Shown here piece by piece: positions 19,910-28,168 of a DNA stretch of 64,000 bases (position 1 is its first letter; every line of letters begins with the position of its first letter). A model generated the notes under the pieces. That model saw nothing but the letters and a program-made list of their open reading frames with translations. It ran no database searches and was not told where the DNA came from. The position numbers and the translations under genes were made by a program. Source of the DNA: Thermogemmatispora aurantia (lineage in GTDB: Bacteria > Chloroflexota > Ktedonobacteria > Ktedonobacterales > Ktedonobacteraceae); NCBI RefSeq assembly GCF_008974285.1, contig NZ_BKZV01000005.1:434001-498000 (forward strand), given 5' to 3'.

Positions 19910-21139
19910 ATGCGTATTATGATTGTGACTGACCAGTATCCGCCGATGGTAGGGGGCGTGCCTGTCGTCACCCACGATCTGGCCGTCGGCCTGGCTGCCC
20001 GTGGCCATCAGGTCTGGGTAGTCGCTCCTTGCCAGGGTGCACGCGACGTCCACCGTATCGAAGAAGGAGTACATGTCTATCGCTTTACATCCTTCGAGTG
20101 GCCCACTTATCGTGACATGCGCATTCCCTTCCTGCCCATCCTGCCTATTCGGCGCCTGCTGAAGCAGGGTAATCCTGACATTATCCATATCCACTCGCCG
20201 ATCGTCTTGGGGAACATCGCCCAGCTGCTGGCCGGAGGGCTGCGCAAACCGGTCATTGCCACTAACCACTATCTGCCGATCAACATTAGCCGCACCCTGG
20301 CCAGTGATCAGCGCTTCAGCAGACATTTCGATACGCTCAGCTATAGCTATCTGATCCACTTCTACAACCGCTGTGAATATGTGACAACCCCGACCCATAC
20401 AGCTCTGCGCCTTCTTTATGAGCATGGGCTGCGCGCGCCAGCGGGGGTCATCTCCAATGGGGTTGATCTCAAGAAATTCAGGCCGGGGCCCGCCGATGAG
20501 GAAGTGCGTCTGCGCTATCACCTGCCGGCTGATCGTCCGCTGGTGTTGCACGTCAATCGCCTCAGCGAGGAAAAGCGAGTCAATGTCCTATTAGAGGCCG
20601 TGGCCCAACTAAGGAGTCAGGCTTACATTGTGCTAGCGGGAACAGGACCGGCGGAGGCTGAGCTGCGGGCGCAGGCCACACGTCTGCAGATTGAGGAGCG
20701 CGTGGCTTTTCTTGGCTTCGTAGCCGATCGTGATCTCCTGGCGATTCGTCGCATGGCCGACCTTTTTGTCATCCCGTCGGAGGCTGACCTGCAGAGCCTG
20801 GCCACAATGGAGGCGATGGCCTGTGGCTTACCCGTTGTGGCGGCCAATGCCTATGCCCTTCCCGAGCTGGTGCATCATGGCGAGAATGGCCTGCTATTTG
20901 AGCCGGGGAATAGCACGGAATTAGCGCAGACCATCGACTATCTGCTGGAGCGTCCTGAGCTGCGCAGACAGATGGGCAACAAGAGCCTGGAGATCATTGC
21001 ACAACACGACCGTGAGCGCGTCCTTGGTCAATGGGAAGCGCTCTATCAACGTCTGGCCTCAGAGTTTGCACTGGCGCGTCAGCTGCGGGAGCAGGCTCGA
21101 CGAGCCTTGCGTCTCAGACGTCCATCGCTACCTTCCTAG
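19910..21139 (+). CDS. Family 4 glycosyltransferase (GT-B fold)
   Basis: A 409-residue retaining glycosyltransferase. The ATG at 19910 (MRIMIVTDQYPPMVGG) was chosen because the family begins here; an upstream in-frame extension is not conserved-looking. The N-terminal acceptor domain has GGVPVVTHDLAVGLAARGH and IIHIHSP. The C-terminal sugar-nucleotide domain has HVNRLSEEKRVNVLLEAV and the E-x7-E-like nucleotide site (EADLQSLATMEAMACGLPVV). The nearest-looking relatives act in glycolipid or cell-wall mannan synthesis (1,2-diacylglycerol glucosyltransferase, PimB-like). The exact donor and acceptor cannot be read from sequence. It may be co-transcribed with rplY, 209 bases upstream. Confidence 0.9.
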   Translation: MRIMIVTDQYPPMVGGVPVVTHDLAVGLAARGHQVWVVAPCQGARDVHRIEEGVHVYRFTSFEWPTYRDMRIPFLPILPIRRLLKQGNPDIIHIHSPIVLGNIAQLLAGGLRKPVIATNHYLPINISRTLASDQRFSRHFDTLSYSYLIHFYNRCEYVTTPTHTALRLLYEHGLRAPAGVISNGVDLKKFRPGPADEEVRLRYHLPADRPLVLHVNRLSEEKRVNVLLEAVAQLRSQAYIVLAGTGPAEAELRAQATRLQIEERVAFLGFVADRDLLAIRRMADLFVIPSEADLQSLATMEAMACGLPVVAANAYALPELVHHGENGLLFEPGNSTELAQTIDYLLERPELRRQMGNKSLEIIAQHDRERVLGQWEALYQRLASEFALARQLREQARRALRLRRPSLPS

Positions 21140-21402
21140 CGCAGCTGGTGATTACTCTCGCCCCCACGGCGCTCCCCTTGCGCGCGCCGCAGATCGATCC
21201 AGGAGCGGTGGAATAGACGAGCAAGGCTACGCTCGATGTCCCAGCGGAGCTGAGTCGCCTGGTAACGCAACCAGCCAGCAACAAGCTCCTGCCAGCTTGG
21301 GCGAGAGAGAGGGGATGGCACACGGCACCGCTCATCTACGCGGACAAAAACCGGAGCCAGGATCAAAGATCGCGGGCGCTTCTCAAACCTTCGCTCTTCC
21401 AT
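21136..21402 (-). CDS. Small basic hypothetical protein
   Basis: An 88-residue frame starting at ATG 21402 with AAGGAG 11 bases upstream. It overlaps the end of the convergent glycosyltransferase gene by 4 bases. It is Arg-rich, with an N-terminal strand (SLILAPVFVRV) and a likely amphipathic helix (LVAGWLRYQATQLRWDIERS). No family was recognised. The ribosome site and tidy convergent arrangement argue for a real gene. Confidence 0.45.
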   Translation of the reverse strand: MEERRFEKRPRSLILAPVFVRVDERCRVPSPLSRPSWQELVAGWLRYQATQLRWDIERSLARLFHRSWIDLRRAQGERRGGESNHQLR

Positions 21403-21715
21403 GCGGTCTGTAGCTCCTTGACGTGTCCCTCTAGCAAGCACGTGGCAAAATGGACGAGACCAACGCACTGCGATGTTTACAGGTATGTACCAGCTAGACT
21501 CATAACCAGAGTAAGGGACTCTGAGGAAGAGTATAGTGTCTGGAAAAGGATTTGTCCAGGGAATGGCAAACGCTATGAACACCTTGGGTTAGCCAGCTTG
21601 AAGCCGGGGCGGCCAGGCTGGCGGCAAGCCAGGATTATCAGGAATGGGTATGAAGAGCGGAGGAGCGGGGACCCGTGCCGGCCCGGTACCGGAATGACTA
21701 AGGATGCCCGTTTCA

Positions 21716-21744
21716 TTGACAAGAATGGGGGATTTCAGTATACT
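21716..21744 (+). promoter_or_regulatory. Near-consensus promoter of the KGG-repeat gene
   Basis: TTGACA at 21716-21721, 17-nt spacer, TATACT at 21739-21744. Transcription from about 21751 leaves a 64-nt leader. The rest of the 21403-21814 gap holds nothing that I recognise. Confidence 0.72.
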
Positions 21745-21814
21745 CTTCGCCACAGGCGAGGAGCCTGTATATTTTGTTTTGGCTTGGGAGCTTGCCCGAG
21801 CAAAGGGAATGGTG

Positions 21815-22159
21815 ATGGCTACCAGAGAAGAGGAGAAGCCGGCGCCGATGTCAACGGTCGAGGCCGGTCGTAAAGGGGGGAGTGTTGTCCGCGACAAATA
21901 TGGTGGGGAGTATTATCGCCAGATAGGCAAGAAGGGGGGTACAGCTCTCAAAGAGAAGCGCGGGAGCGAGTACTACCGCCAGATTGCCCAGAAAGGTGGC
22001 CAGGCCAACGTCACGAAGTATGGTCCGGCCCACTTTTCTGAGATGGGGAAGAAGGGTGGCAATGCAACCAAGGCGCGACAAGACCCTGACTTTTACAGCC
22101 GGATCGGTAAGTTGGGAGGGGCAGCCCGGCGTCGGAAGAAAGCGGAGGCACAGGAATAA
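21815..22159 (+). CDS. KGG-repeat general stress-type protein
   Basis: This small, very basic, Gly/Lys-rich protein of 114 residues is built from about four repeats of the KGG type (GRKGG..., YYRQIGKKGG, YYRQIAQKGG, EMGKKGG, RIGKLGG) spaced 22-24 residues apart. It is related to E. coli YciG and fungal con-10, which are stress- or stationary-phase-linked. Their molecular role is unsettled, although nucleic-acid binding or protection has been proposed. The ATG at 21815 has AAAGGGA at good distance; an ATG six bases earlier is too close to it. It has its own strong promoter, which suggests high expression. Confidence 0.88.
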   Translation: MATREEEKPAPMSTVEAGRKGGSVVRDKYGGEYYRQIGKKGGTALKEKRGSEYYRQIAQKGGQANVTKYGPAHFSEMGKKGGNATKARQDPDFYSRIGKLGGAARRRKKAEAQE

Positions 22160-22339
22160 TTTATCTCATTATAAAGCTGCTCTTCTGGCACAAGGCAGCG
22201 ATGTGATCAACAAGGAGCCGGGGAGAGGGGAGAGGCGAACACAGCGTTGGATGACCTGTGGTGCTCTTCCTCATTCCCGGCTCTCTCTGCCTGACTGACT
22301 GACGGACGACCGTTGCGAGCGAGGCGAAGCGAGGCGAGG

Positions 22340-23215
22340 CTAGCCCTCCGCTTCCTGAAGGGCCTGACGCAAAAAGGCTCGCAGATCGGGGGCCAGGTCG
22401 GGGCGCTTGAGCGCATAGGTGATCGTCGTGGTCAGCAGACCCAAACGCGTACCAGTATCATAGTAGGTGCCAGTGAAACGCAAACCGTAACAGCGCCCCT
22501 CGCGTGCCTGGTGCTCGAGCGCATCAGTTACCTGAATTTCTCCACCGGAGCCAGGTGGTGTCTCTTCCAGCAGCGGAAAGATGTCGGGAGTCAACAGATA
22601 GCGCCCCATCACAGCCAAATTGGAGGGCGCTTGTTCCCGTGGCGGTTTCTCCACCAGGTGGGTGATCCGCAAGGCTTGCTCCCCTAGCTCCTCCACAGCA
22701 GCGATGCCGTAGCTAGGAATCAGTTCATCTGGCACGGGGGCAAGCGCGACCACCGAGCCGCCGTAGCGCTCATGGATCGCCATCAGTTGGGGCAAACAAG
22801 GCGTTTCCTCAGCGACCAGCACATCGCCCAGCATGACCACAAACGGCTCATCTCCTACCAGGGTCCGTGCACAGAGAATGGCATGCCCGAGCCCCAGTGG
22901 CTCCGGCTGACGCACAGCGCTGTAATGCGCCATCTGCTGTACACGCCGTAGCTCCTCCAATTCCTGCAACTTGCCACGCTGCTCCAACAGCTGCTCCAGC
23001 TCGGGAAAGGCATCGAAATGATCCTCAATGCTGCGCTTGCTCCTGCTGGTGACGAAAATGATCTCCTCGATGCCGCAGGCCACGGCCTCTTCGACGATAT
23101 ATTGCAAGGTTGGCTTGTCGACCAGCGGCAACATCTCTTTCGGGATAACTTTCGTTGCAGGCAGGATGCGCGTGCCTAGTCCCGCCACTGGCAATACGGC
23201 TTTGCGAATACGCAT
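22340..23215 (-). CDS. galU: UTP-glucose-1-phosphate uridylyltransferase
   Basis: The enzyme makes UDP-glucose from UTP and glucose-1-phosphate. Its 291 residues carry the GalU signatures KAVLPVAGLGTRILPATK, IPKEMLPLVDKP, EDHFD, MLGDVLV and VEKPP. AAGGAGGG lies just before the ATG. It is monocistronic on the minus strand, with a promoter at 23278-23307. UDP-glucose feeds Ugd (10146-11570) and possibly the GT4 enzyme (19910-21139). Confidence 0.96.
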   Translation of the reverse strand: MRIRKAVLPVAGLGTRILPATKVIPKEMLPLVDKPTLQYIVEEAVACGIEEIIFVTSRSKRSIEDHFDAFPELEQLLEQRGKLQELEELRRVQQMAHYSAVRQPEPLGLGHAILCARTLVGDEPFVVMLGDVLVAEETPCLPQLMAIHERYGGSVVALAPVPDELIPSYGIAAVEELGEQALRITHLVEKPPREQAPSNLAVMGRYLLTPDIFPLLEETPPGSGGEIQVTDALEHQAREGRCYGLRFTGTYYDTGTRLGLLTTTITYALKRPDLAPDLRAFLRQALQEAEG

Positions 23216-23277
23216 TAACCCTCCTTGATTCTTGGCAAGAAAGCGCTCCGGTCTACCTGCTCCTGGCGTCCAGCCCT

Positions 23278-23307
23278 ATTGTAGCGACCGGGCGGTTTGA
23301 TGGTCAA
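23278..23307 (-). promoter_or_regulatory. Promoter of galU
   Basis: On the minus strand: TTGACC (plus 23302-23307), an 18-nt spacer, TACAAT (plus 23278-23283). The leader is about 56 nt. Confidence 0.6.
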
Positions 23308-23491
23308 TCTCAGCCTGGTGGCCTCCGCGGGGGGCCTTGCCATAGATTAGATGAAACGCGGATAGCCGAGCTACCCTGGAAAGTAAACCAGAGTCCAGGT
23401 CAGGGCAGGCATCCCTTGCTCACTTATCCATGCGCTCAATGGCACAGGTAAAAAGCTGGGCGGGCCGGCCTGGCTCTCTCTGGTTGACTAT

Positions 23492-23504
23492 TGCTATCAT
23501 AGCA
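23492..23504. promoter_or_regulatory. Palindrome TGCTATCATAGCA that is an extended -10 on both strands
   Basis: The 13-base palindrome reads TGCTATCAT on the plus strand and TGCTATGAT on the minus strand. It lies in the 659-base gap between galU and the YbjN gene. TTGACT at 23484 is too close to serve as its -35. It could drive the YbjN gene, with a leader of about 370 nt. Other frames in this gap do not look coding. Confidence 0.35.
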
Positions 23505-23874
23505 TATTCTAGCGACACTGAGGCGATCGTCAGTATGAAAGACGCTCCTGTCGCACAACTCCGCGGGCCGGCAGGCAGCGCTGGGACTGGAAAGAGGCGG
23601 CCCAGCCCCTCTCTGCAAGCAGGACAGCAAAAAGATGCGCTAGAAGTCGAAGGGCGTGGCGTTTCTAAATGGAGAGCGCCCGTACTGCGTCTGCTTCCGC
23701 GCTCACTCTCCACCGCGCCGCGAGCGCGGTTCTCTCCAGTGGCCTTGAAGCAGCGGCGGTCTGACGGGTGTCTCTTTCTTACTCGCCAGGCTAGTGGCGG
23801 TCCCGGTTCAGTCGGCGAACCAGAAAGATTCTGTCTCTGCATCTATGTCCCTGTAATGGGAGGAGTGAAGCAAA

Positions 23875-24324
23875 ATGTCTGAAGTGAAGAAATTTTCATA
23901 TATTATGATAGAAACTTGCCTTCGTGATCATAAAATACGCTTCCTCCGTGATGAGGAGAACGATATCGTCGTCCAGTTTCGTTACGATCCCGACTGTGCC
24001 TGTGAGCTAACCTTCTATCTCATGGCTCAGGGAGAAAAGCAAGAGATCTACACCCTGTTCTGCCGTTCCGACCGGCGTTTTGGAACGGAGGAGTGGGAGC
24101 GCGCTCTGGTGCTGAGCAATACCTGGAATCGGGAGCGACGCTGGCCCAAGAGCTATCTGCGTAGCTTCGGAGAGAATGGTGCAGCCTACGGGGAATTGTG
24201 CCTGGAGGAGCACATCGATCTGGAAGCTGGCATCCATCAGGAGCTCCTTAGCAGCTTCACCATGAACTTCTTCGCTTCAAGTTTTGGTTTCTGGCGCTGG
24301 TTGCATCAGGAACAGCATTTCTAA
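23875..24324 (+). CDS. YbjN-domain protein
   Basis: A 149-residue protein of the YbjN family, a chaperone-like fold also seen in type III secretion chaperones. The family pattern is clear: VQFRYDPD, then NTWNRERRWPKSYL, then LEEHIDLEAGIHQELLSSF, and a C-terminal aromatic FWRWL. The biochemical role is unknown; YbjN in enterobacteria affects motility and stress phenotypes. GGGAGGAG precedes the ATG. It is cytosolic, with no signal sequence. The kinase-like gene follows after 235 bases, with its own promoter. Confidence 0.8.
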   Translation: MSEVKKFSYIMIETCLRDHKIRFLRDEENDIVVQFRYDPDCACELTFYLMAQGEKQEIYTLFCRSDRRFGTEEWERALVLSNTWNRERRWPKSYLRSFGENGAAYGELCLEEHIDLEAGIHQELLSSFTMNFFASSFGFWRWLHQEQHF

Positions 24325-24456
24325 GGCGACCTTCTTCTCTTTCTCGTCTTCTCCCTGACCTGAATGGGGGACAGAGTGGAACGCTCATTGCTGATCTTCT
24401 TGTCCCCTATTCCCCCGGGAGCAATATCCCAGCTGTTTCTTCTTGCTGCAAGAATA

Positions 24457-24465
24457 TGCTATAGT
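24457..24465 (+). promoter_or_regulatory. Extended -10 promoter of the kinase-like receptor
   Basis: TGCTATAGT, an extended -10, lies about 95 bases before the ATG at 24560. No clear -35 is present. Confidence 0.45.
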
Positions 24466-24559
24466 TAAGCATAGCCGACATAGTACATTTTTGTAGTGTA
24501 TGTCCATATATATTTGCAATAGCAGAAGAAATACTGGGCTGGAGAAAGCGGGGAAGGTA

Positions 24560-26899
24560 ATGCTACGTGAGGGTACACAGCTAGCTCAGGGTCGCTATCG
24601 TCTAGTGCGCTCACTAGGCAGCGGAAGCCTGGGCGAGGTCTACCTGGCCGATGACCTCCATATGCGGCGCCGGGTAGCCATCAAAATCATCACCGCCGAA
24701 GCTACGACCTGCGTCGAAGGCAGCGCCGCCTCGCAGGCGAGACGATATATTGAGCGTGAACTGAAAGCCATTGCCCGGCTAGATCATCCTCACATTCTGG
24801 ACCTGTACGACTACGGTGAGGAGTCCTGGCAGCGCTTGCTGCTACTCTACATGGTCATGCCCTATCGACCCGAAGGCTCGCTGGCGGGCTGGCTACGCCT
24901 GCGCTCGCAGTTTGGGCCGTTAAGTCCCCAGGAGGTCTGTGATCTCATCAGTCAGGCCGCCGATGCTCTGCAGCATGCTCATGATCATCAGATCATTCAT
25001 CGCAATGTCAAACCCTCCAACCTGCTGATACAGCTCCATCCGAGGCAACCGCGGCGTCTGCATCTCTTGCTGAGCGACTTCAGCATTGCTCGTATTGCAG
25101 AGGCCAGCCTGACCACGGGTCAGATTATCCGCGGGACACCGATCTACATGGCGCCCGAGCAATGGGAAGGCCAGCCGACCTGCGCCACCGACCAGTACGC
25201 CCTGGCAATCATGGCCTATGAAATGCTTGTCGGTCAGCCTCCCTTTCAAGGTGGGCCGGGGCCGCTGATGTTCCAGCATTTGCAAAAGGCGCCGCCGCCG
25301 CCCAGCAGCCAGAATTCGGCTCTCTCTCCGGCCATCGATCGTGTGCTGCTGCAGGCTCTTGCCAAACGTCCCGAGGAGCGTTTTGGCTCAGTGGCCGCTT
25401 TTGCCAAAGCCCTGGAGCAGGCCGTGACCGGCAATGCCCTGCTGTCGGACTCTGAACAAGCGGAGCACGAATCTGGTTGGCCGGGAGAGGATGGACTGAT
25501 CGAGGTGCGACTGGCCATTAGCCGGAGCGAAGCGCGGCATGGAACACGCCGGCGTTTGAACGTAGCGGGCGAAGAGGTCGAGGTTGAGATTGGGCCGGGT
25601 GTGGTCGATGGGCAGACGCTGCGGGTCACTGGCTGGCGCCGTCACGGGGCAGACTGGTCGATGTCGGCTGAGGAAGCCTTGCCGGACCTCTTGCTCAAGC
25701 TTGATGTGGTGCCCGACGAGCTGCTGGCCAGCGCAGTGGAGGGCAGCGGCTCCGGGGCGGCGGCTATGCCTGTCACAGTAGCAGCGAGCACTCCGCTGTC
25801 GTCCGGTGCCTTCGAGGTACCGCAGTTACCTTTTCCCCCGCCCTCACCGCTGCTCCAGGGCGAGCCTTGGGTAGAGTGGCCAGGCCGAAGCGAGCTGGGA
25901 CAGGGAACGGCCCTGAGCGGGACCTTCCCTGCGATGACTGCCCCAGCGCCGACACCAGCTTTCGGTGCCACGCAGCCTCATCCTCTATCAGGCCGCTCGG
26001 GGGCAACGGGCGAGTGCCGGGCCACCTTTGAAGCCTTACCAACGCCGGCAGCATCGAGTCCAATGGCGATGCCCCCGCCGAGGAGCCAGAGCACGACCGA
26101 ACTGCGCCGGCTGGCCCGCCCGCCGCGACGCAGCGCCGCTCAGATCGTGACCGTGCTCCTGGTCCTGGTCCTACTCTTTGCTAGCAGCGGCCTCCTGGCC
26201 TACTTCCTGATCACTAGTCAGCCTGCTGTCCTACAAGGAGGAAGCCAGAACGAAAGCCCCGCACAGCGTATGGCCACAGCCAGGGCAGCACAGGGGCCCG
26301 GCGAAGAGAGCCGGACCGAGACGCGGGTCAGCGCGGCGCCGACGAGCGCTCTGCAAGATGCCACCGCCACGGCACACGCTCAACAAGAGGTCACCGCTAC
26401 CGTCCAGGCACAGCAACGTGCCCAGGTTCAGGCTACTGCCGCTGCTCAAGCCCAGGCTCAGGCTCAGCTCGCTGCTACCGCCACAGCCCAGGCAGCTCAG
26501 CCTCTGCTGTTGGCCGATAAAACCAGCCTGCAAGCTCACCCCGGCGCCAGCAGCAGCGACTGCGTCTACACATTGCCGGCGGTTGATAACAGCGGCTACC
26601 CGGGCTGGTCCTGCAGCCTGACCCTGAGCAGCCGGGGCGCAGCTCAGCAAAACCTGCCCTGGTCCACGAGCATCGCCGGCCCTGGCGGCAATAGCAACCT
26701 CTGGCCGGTCCCTGCAGGCGAAGGTGGCCGCAGCGATATCTATCTGCTCCCGGCAAGCGGGCAGATTCATCCCCAGGGAGTACAGCAGGTGCGCGTGATC
26801 GTGCGGGATTTCTCTCAGGGAACAGGTTGCCCCAGCAGCTACCTCCTGCGCTTCAGCGGACCGGCGAACTACGTCGATGTGCTCTGGGACTGCTCCTAG
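24560..26899 (+). CDS. Kinase-like transmembrane receptor with DnaJ-C-like domain; catalytic Asp replaced
   Basis: A 779-residue Hanks-type Ser/Thr kinase fold. It has a complete glycine loop (LGSGSLGEVYL, 19-29), Lys42 in VAIKII, and the alpha-C Glu region. The catalytic loop reads HRNVKPSN (residues 147-154) where HRD is expected, and the DFG site is DFS (173-175). So ATP binding looks possible but phosphotransfer is doubtful. Residues about 312-388 match the first C-terminal domain of DnaJ (EVRLAISRSEARHG, IGPGVVDGQTLRVTG, DLLLKLDVVP). A proline-rich linker, one TM (about 529-551), an Ala/Gln/Thr-rich stalk and a Cys-containing outer domain of about 130 residues follow. The ATG at 24560 follows GGGGAAGG. 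It may be a scaffold or sensor; the ligand is unknown. Confidence 0.88.
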   Translation: MLREGTQLAQGRYRLVRSLGSGSLGEVYLADDLHMRRRVAIKIITAEATTCVEGSAASQARRYIERELKAIARLDHPHILDLYDYGEESWQRLLLLYMVMPYRPEGSLAGWLRLRSQFGPLSPQEVCDLISQAADALQHAHDHQIIHRNVKPSNLLIQLHPRQPRRLHLLLSDFSIARIAEASLTTGQIIRGTPIYMAPEQWEGQPTCATDQYALAIMAYEMLVGQPPFQGGPGPLMFQHLQKAPPPPSSQNSALSPAIDRVLLQALAKRPEERFGSVAAFAKALEQAVTGNALLSDSEQAEHESGWPGEDGLIEVRLAISRSEARHGTRRRLNVAGEEVEVEIGPGVVDGQTLRVTGWRRHGADWSMSAEEALPDLLLKLDVVPDELLASAVEGSGSGAAAMPVTVAASTPLSSGAFEVPQLPFPPPSPLLQGEPWVEWPGRSELGQGTALSGTFPAMTAPAPTPAFGATQPHPLSGRSGATGECRATFEALPTPAASSPMAMPPPRSQSTTELRRLARPPRRSAAQIVTVLLVLVLLFASSGLLAYFLITSQPAVLQGGSQNESPAQRMATARAAQGPGEESRTETRVSAAPTSALQDATATAHAQQEVTATVQAQQRAQVQATAAAQAQAQAQLAATATAQAAQPLLLADKTSLQAHPGASSSDCVYTLPAVDNSGYPGWSCSLTLSSRGAAQQNLPWSTSIAGPGGNSNLWPVPAGEGGRSDIYLLPASGQIHPQGVQQVRVIVRDFSQGTGCPSSYLLRFSGPANYVDVLWDCS

Positions 26900-26914
26900 C
26901 TGGCTTTGACTTGG

Positions 26915-26948
26915 CGCCGTGGCAGGCCGTCACTCCACTGCCACGGCG
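26915..26948 (+). terminator. Hairpin after the kinase-like gene
   Basis: A perfect 11-bp stem pairs CGCCGTGGCAG (26915-26925) with CTGCCACGGCG (26938-26948) around a 12-nt loop, 16 bases after the stop. The T-tract is poor. Confidence 0.5.
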
Positions 26949-26989
26949 AAGCGCTCTAGTGCTGTGATAGCTGCGTCTTTTTCTCTCCC

Positions 26990-27045
26990 TTGACAATATA
27001 CGTATATGTATGTTACCCTTGCCATACATAGGCTACATATACGTA
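26990..27045 (+). promoter_or_regulatory. Promoter with 12-bp inverted-repeat operator before the EXLDI gene
   Basis: TTGACA at 26990-26995 is followed by TACGTATATGTA (26999-27010) and its exact reverse complement TACATATACGTA (27034-27045), centres 35 bp apart. Each arm is itself nearly palindromic around ATAYGTAT. A -10 of TACCCT (27014-27019) fits with an 18-nt spacer. A second promoter, TTGCCA (27020) to TAGAAA (27044), is possible. The left arm lies in the spacer and the right arm just downstream of the start, a layout typical of repression. The EXLDI product, which begins with a ribbon-helix-helix-like segment, is the obvious candidate binder. Confidence 0.55.
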
Positions 27046-27181
27046 GAAATATACGGATAGCCTGCCTCGCCGAAACCAGGCAGAGGGCGAGGCGGGACTG
27101 TGTGACAAGGCTAAAGCTGAGCGCTCTTTGCGCCTGGCTGAAGAGCAAAGTGCAGCGAAGCGTGTACAGGAGGTACCGACT

Positions 27182-27703
27182 TTGCCAAATCGCACCATCT
27201 ATGTAGCAGACGCTGATCTGCCAATCTTTGAGAAAGCTCAGCAGCTGGCAGGCGGCAACCTTTCAGCTACCATTGCGGCGGCCCTTCGCCGTTTTGTGGA
27301 GCGAGAGGAGGCACGACGCGCAGGTTTTGAGGAAGTGACGGTCAGGGTAGGCAAGATAGCCCACGTCTATAAACGCTTTTGGGGACGCTTGCTGGCTCGC
27401 GGCCTCTCGCGCCAGCCAGAAAGAAGCCGTGAAATGATCTACCGCATCTATCAGACACCCAAAGGCAAGTTTGCTGTCCACCTCCGAGAAGGACCGGATT
27501 GGAGCGACTGGCGGTATTGGTCACAACAGACCTGGCTGCGCCGTGAGTGGGCCTGCTGGCCCCAGGACTACGACTATCGGCTGGAGATCTACGACTCTCT
27601 GGAGGAGCTGCGCACTCATCTACCAGTGGAACTCTATGAGGCTGTCTGTCAGGTCATGAAAGCCGACCAGCAGGAAGACGGTGTGGAGTTTCTAGATATC
27701 TAG
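27182..27703 (+). CDS. EXLDI-family protein with ribbon-helix-helix-like N-terminus
   Basis: A 173-residue protein ending in EFLDI, the motif that names the EXLDI family. I chose the TTG at 27182 because CAGGAGG lies 8 bases upstream and the family start NRTIYVADADLP follows at once; an ATG at 27128 would add 18 unrelated residues. The first 45 residues (RTIYVADADLPIFEKA, NLSATIAAALRRFVE) have the strand-helix-helix pattern of Arc-type DNA-binding proteins. The middle has the family GFEEVTVRVG and GRLLARG segments. The C-terminal half is Trp-rich (DWSDWRYWSQQTW). Its role is not established; an autoregulated transcription factor is my inference from the inverted repeat in its promoter. Confidence 0.8.
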   Translation: MPNRTIYVADADLPIFEKAQQLAGGNLSATIAAALRRFVEREEARRAGFEEVTVRVGKIAHVYKRFWGRLLARGLSRQPERSREMIYRIYQTPKGKFAVHLREGPDWSDWRYWSQQTWLRREWACWPQDYDYRLEIYDSLEELRTHLPVELYEAVCQVMKADQQEDGVEFLDI

Positions 27704-27766
27704 CAGGCAGCATGGCAGGGCAGTAGTGCATCTCTCCACTGTCTTGGTATTCTGGACTAAGAGACA

Positions 27767-27795
27767 TTGATTTTTTTATAGCTATGCGATAAAAT
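27767..27795 (+). promoter_or_regulatory. Promoter of the ABC exporter operon
   Basis: TTGATT at 27767-27772, 17-nt spacer, TAAAAT at 27790-27795. Transcription from about 27802 would give a 366-nt leader before the ATPase gene. Confidence 0.6.
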
Positions 27796-27864
27796 GGCAA
27801 AGACTATGGCATAAATAGCTACCTTGATGGCGAATTATGCTGTGCCAGGACGCACCGCAGGGAC

Positions 27865-27901
27865 AGTAAGCGCGACCAGCATGCTGCTGGCTGCGCTTAC
27901 T
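27865..27901 (+). promoter_or_regulatory. Long hairpin in the exporter leader
   Basis: AGTAAGCGC (27865-27873) pairs perfectly with GCGCTTACT (27893-27901). Within it CCAGCA pairs with TGCTGG (27876-27890) around a TGC loop, making a nearly continuous 15-bp hairpin. A second small hairpin (TTCC/GGAA, about 27901-27912) and a weak outer GACAG/CTGTC helix closing near 27967 follow. It lies about 63 nt into the predicted leader, far from the start codon, so it could be part of a cis-regulatory RNA. I could not match it to a known riboswitch class. Confidence 0.45.
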
Positions 27902-28168
27902 TCCTTACGGAAGTAGCCCGTGGGCGTGAGAGCCTCGCTGCAAGGATCGCTGCGCTGGTGCGCTGTCAGAACCCGGGGGAGATTAGTCAGGAGCCGGTCT
28001 GCTCCTGATCGGCAACGGCGTGGGTAACCAGCTGCTGTGGATAGGAGTGGGACGGTGTCCAGGCGAACACGCCAGCTTGAGCGGAGACCTCACTGTTGCC
28101 GGGCTGCGTCTGCTTGCAGGTCTATCACAGCTGCTGAAGCTGTAGAAAGTGAGCAAAGAGAGTAGAAG

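Noticed and set aside
23430..23882. Plus-strand frame of about 150 codons before the YbjN gene
   Set aside because: It overlaps the well-supported YbjN start, has no ribosome site and shows no protein-like conservation pattern.
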